From Deltaproteobacteria bacterium (GTDB taxonomy: Bacteria; Desulfobacterota_D; UBA1144; Nemesobacterales; JAJCZQ01): a DNA stretch of 64,000 bases. Within the stretch, counting starts at the first letter, position 1. Each line of letters opens with the position of its first letter. Below, one piece after another: positions 62,721 to 64,000 of this stretch. The translations under genes and the position numbers were made by a program. The notes under the pieces were generated by a model. That model ran no database searches and had not been told where the DNA came from. It worked only from the letters and a program-made list of their open reading frames with translations. The DNA lies in the NCBI GenBank assembly GCA_029262335.1, contig JAJCZQ010000009.1, positions 1-64,000 on the forward strand, written 5' to 3'.

Positions 62721-63182
62721 CTAAGATGTTACATCGAATTCTCTTTGTTCAAACTGATAATCGTCTTCATTTATATACCAGAGTCTTGCATCATTAAAAC
62801 TGCCCTGATTGATTGAGAAAATGATATAACCCCAGAACGGTGAGGCAATCTGCCTGTCGGTCTCTGATGGTTTAGAAGGGTGGTCGGGATGCGAATGGTA
62901 TATACCCAATATCTCAAGCCCTTCTGACCTTGCCCATTCATCTGCTTCCATATAGGACTTTGGATCAAGCTCAAACCTGTCGCGAAGCCTTTCTTTATCA
63001 AGTTTGTTTGAATTTTTAAACTCTGTTTCAACAGTGTCTTCCGCAATGAGGTTCTTACATTCCCTGTATGTTGATATGTTTTCCCCGTTTCCTATCATGA
63101 CTCCGCACACTTCATAGGGATATCCGGATTCTGCATGCCTTATCATACCGTCGTAAGCTTCTTTGCTGATTTTTACCACCAT
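62721..63182 (-). CDS. mec: JAMM metallopeptidase, Mec+-type
   Basis: 153 residues, JAB/MPN+ domain. E24, then GIYHSHPDHPSKPSETD with the exact JAMM pattern H96-x-H98-x7-S106-x2-D109, so a zinc peptidase. Its start overlaps the cysteine synthase gene by ten bases. In Mycobacterium the same pairing (Mec+ with CysM) frees cysteine from the sulfur-carrier protein CysO; I infer that role here. Ubiquitin-like deconjugation is the alternative. Confidence 0.9.
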   Translation of the reverse strand: MVVKISKEAYDGMIRHAESGYPYEVCGVMIGNGENISTYRECKNLIAEDTVETEFKNSNKLDKERLRDRFELDPKSYMEADEWARSEGLEILGIYHSHPDHPSKPSETDRQIASPFWGYIIFSINQGSFNDARLWYINEDDYQFEQREFDVTS

Positions 63183-64000
63183 ATTCCCTCACTTAAATAC
63201 CTGAAGCCGCTGTCAGGCAGGACGGTAACTATTACTCCGCTATCAAGGGTTTTTGCTACCTCGTATACAGCCTGAATAGCTGCTCCCCCCGAATGCCCTA
63301 CAAACAGGCCCTTTTTGTCCATTAGGTATTTCATCATATCGTATGATTCTTCTGTGCCAATGCCCATAATTTCATCGGGGAATGATTCCCTGAAAATACC
63401 CGGCTGGATAGAAGACGGCATATGCTTAAGCCCCTCAAGGCCGTGAAGTGATTCTGCCGGCTGCATTGCGATAACTTTTATATTTTTATTAAATTCCTTT
63501 AACCTTGCCCCTGTCCCCATAACTGTGCCGCTGGTGCCCATGCCTGCAATAAAATGAGTAATTTTTTTATCGGTCTGTTCCCAAATCTCCGGGGCAGTCG
63601 TATGGTAATGTGCAAGGGGGTTTGAGGGGTTGTTGTACTGGTCAGGCATATAGTATTTTTTTGGATTTTCTTTCTTTAATTTGCGTGCCAGTAGTATTGC
63701 TCCGTCTGATCCTTCGAGCGGGTCTGAATTTATTACTTTCGCCCCGTATGCTTCAAGTACTTTTTTTCTTTCAAAGTTTATATTTTCGGGTGTTACCAGC
63801 TCTACCTGATACCCAAGGGTCCTGCCGATCATTGCATACGCAATTGCAGTATTTCCGGATGATGAATCCATTATTATCTTATCTTTTGTAAGTTCACCTG
63901 AATCAATGCCGTCCATAATCATCCTGTATGCGGGCCTGTCTTTTACAGATCCACCGGGATTAAACCACTCAGCCTTGGCGTACATTTTCACACCCGGGCT
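63173..64000 (-). CDS. cysM: Cysteine synthase, CysM type (5' end outside window)
   Basis: The frame stays open through the window edge, so the start lies beyond 64000 and only about 275 residues are seen. PLP lysine is in NPGGSVKDR; SSSGNTAIAYA, GTGTSGTVMGTG-like GMGTSGTVMGTG and the C-terminal PDSGFRYLS fit. The LQPAESLHGLEGLKHM segment resembles CysO-linked cysteine synthases rather than the classical CysK. The neighbouring Mec+ gene supports that. An upstream ThiS/CysO and MoeB-type gene would be expected outside. Confidence 0.9.
   Translation of the reverse strand, partial: SPGVKMYAKAEWFNPGGSVKDRPAYRMIMDGIDSGELTKDKIIMDSSSGNTAIAYAMIGRTLGYQVELVTPENINFERKKVLEAYGAKVINSDPLEGSDGAILLARKLKKENPKKYYMPDQYNNPSNPLAHYHTTAPEIWEQTDKKITHFIAGMGTSGTVMGTGARLKEFNKNIKVIAMQPAESLHGLEGLKHMPSSIQPGIFRESFPDEIMGIGTEESYDMMKYLMDKKGLFVGHSGGAAIQAVYEVAKTLDSGVIVTVLPDSGFRYLSEGIWW

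Overview
The window is about 64 kb of AT-rich (I estimate under 40% GC) chromosome from a Gram-negative bacterium. Evidence for an outer membrane: LolA, many signal-peptide and lipobox proteins, an SCO1/multicopper-oxidase pair and a lipoprotein nucleoside-binding protein. Menaquinone appears to be made by the futalosine route (mqnE with a UbiA/UbiX/UbiD trio), and there is a bacterial complex I and a quinone-linked PyrD. This mix would fit a deep-branching Deltaproteobacteria-like or Candidatus Dadabacteria-like lineage, but that is a low-confidence inference. No transposase, integrase, CRISPR array or rRNA is seen.

Layout. 1-477: very AT-rich non-coding DNA with a cluster of inverted repeats, ending in an orphan 3' piece of tRNA-Pro that looks like an integration scar. 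478-9750: accessory genes (MazG-like, Cys-rich lipoprotein, arylsulfatase bracketed by a duplicated piece of an Rrf2 regulator, the AhpD-Rrf2 operon with a clear promoter/operator, a purine nucleoside permease-type lipoprotein and small envelope proteins). 9900-15500: two MFS exporters/symporters and envelope proteins of unknown function. 15509-20153: a beta-oxidation operon (acyl-CoA dehydrogenase, TetR, hydroxyacyl-CoA dehydrogenase, crotonase, thiolase) with a TetR-type operator on its promoter. 20272-31115: mostly small envelope or unknown genes, the copper pair, an HNH nuclease, a predicted short RNA with its own promoter and terminator, tRNA-Arg, a PAS protein, a divergent pair sharing operator boxes, a Kazal lipoprotein and PPK2.

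31299-57242: mainly housekeeping. tRNA-His and ychF; a BtuFCD-type uptake system; pyrD; recO-argJ; mgtE; the menaquinone cluster (mqnP-ubiX-small protein-ubiD-mqnE); a sulfotransferase; NAD-type isocitrate dehydrogenase; HAD-uvrA; glyA-nrdR-tatD-pdxA; a sirtuin; nuoABCD. 57243-64000: nuoD is followed not by nuoE but by a pair of direct repeats, then a DUF218 protein, ftsK-lolA, a lone nuoN and a cysM-Mec(JAMM) pair that suggests the CysO-type, protein-thiocarboxylate route to cysteine, with cysM running off the window end.

Expression signals are unusually readable here. Several genes lack a Shine-Dalgarno sequence but have a -10-like TANNNT box about 6-8 bases before the start codon, suggesting leaderless mRNAs. 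Best leads for something undescribed: the short RNA at about 24889-24994, the operator families at 5975-6008 and 28998-29142, the sulfatase flanked by partial regulator copies, the small His-rich protein inside the menaquinone cluster, and the tRNA-Pro scar.
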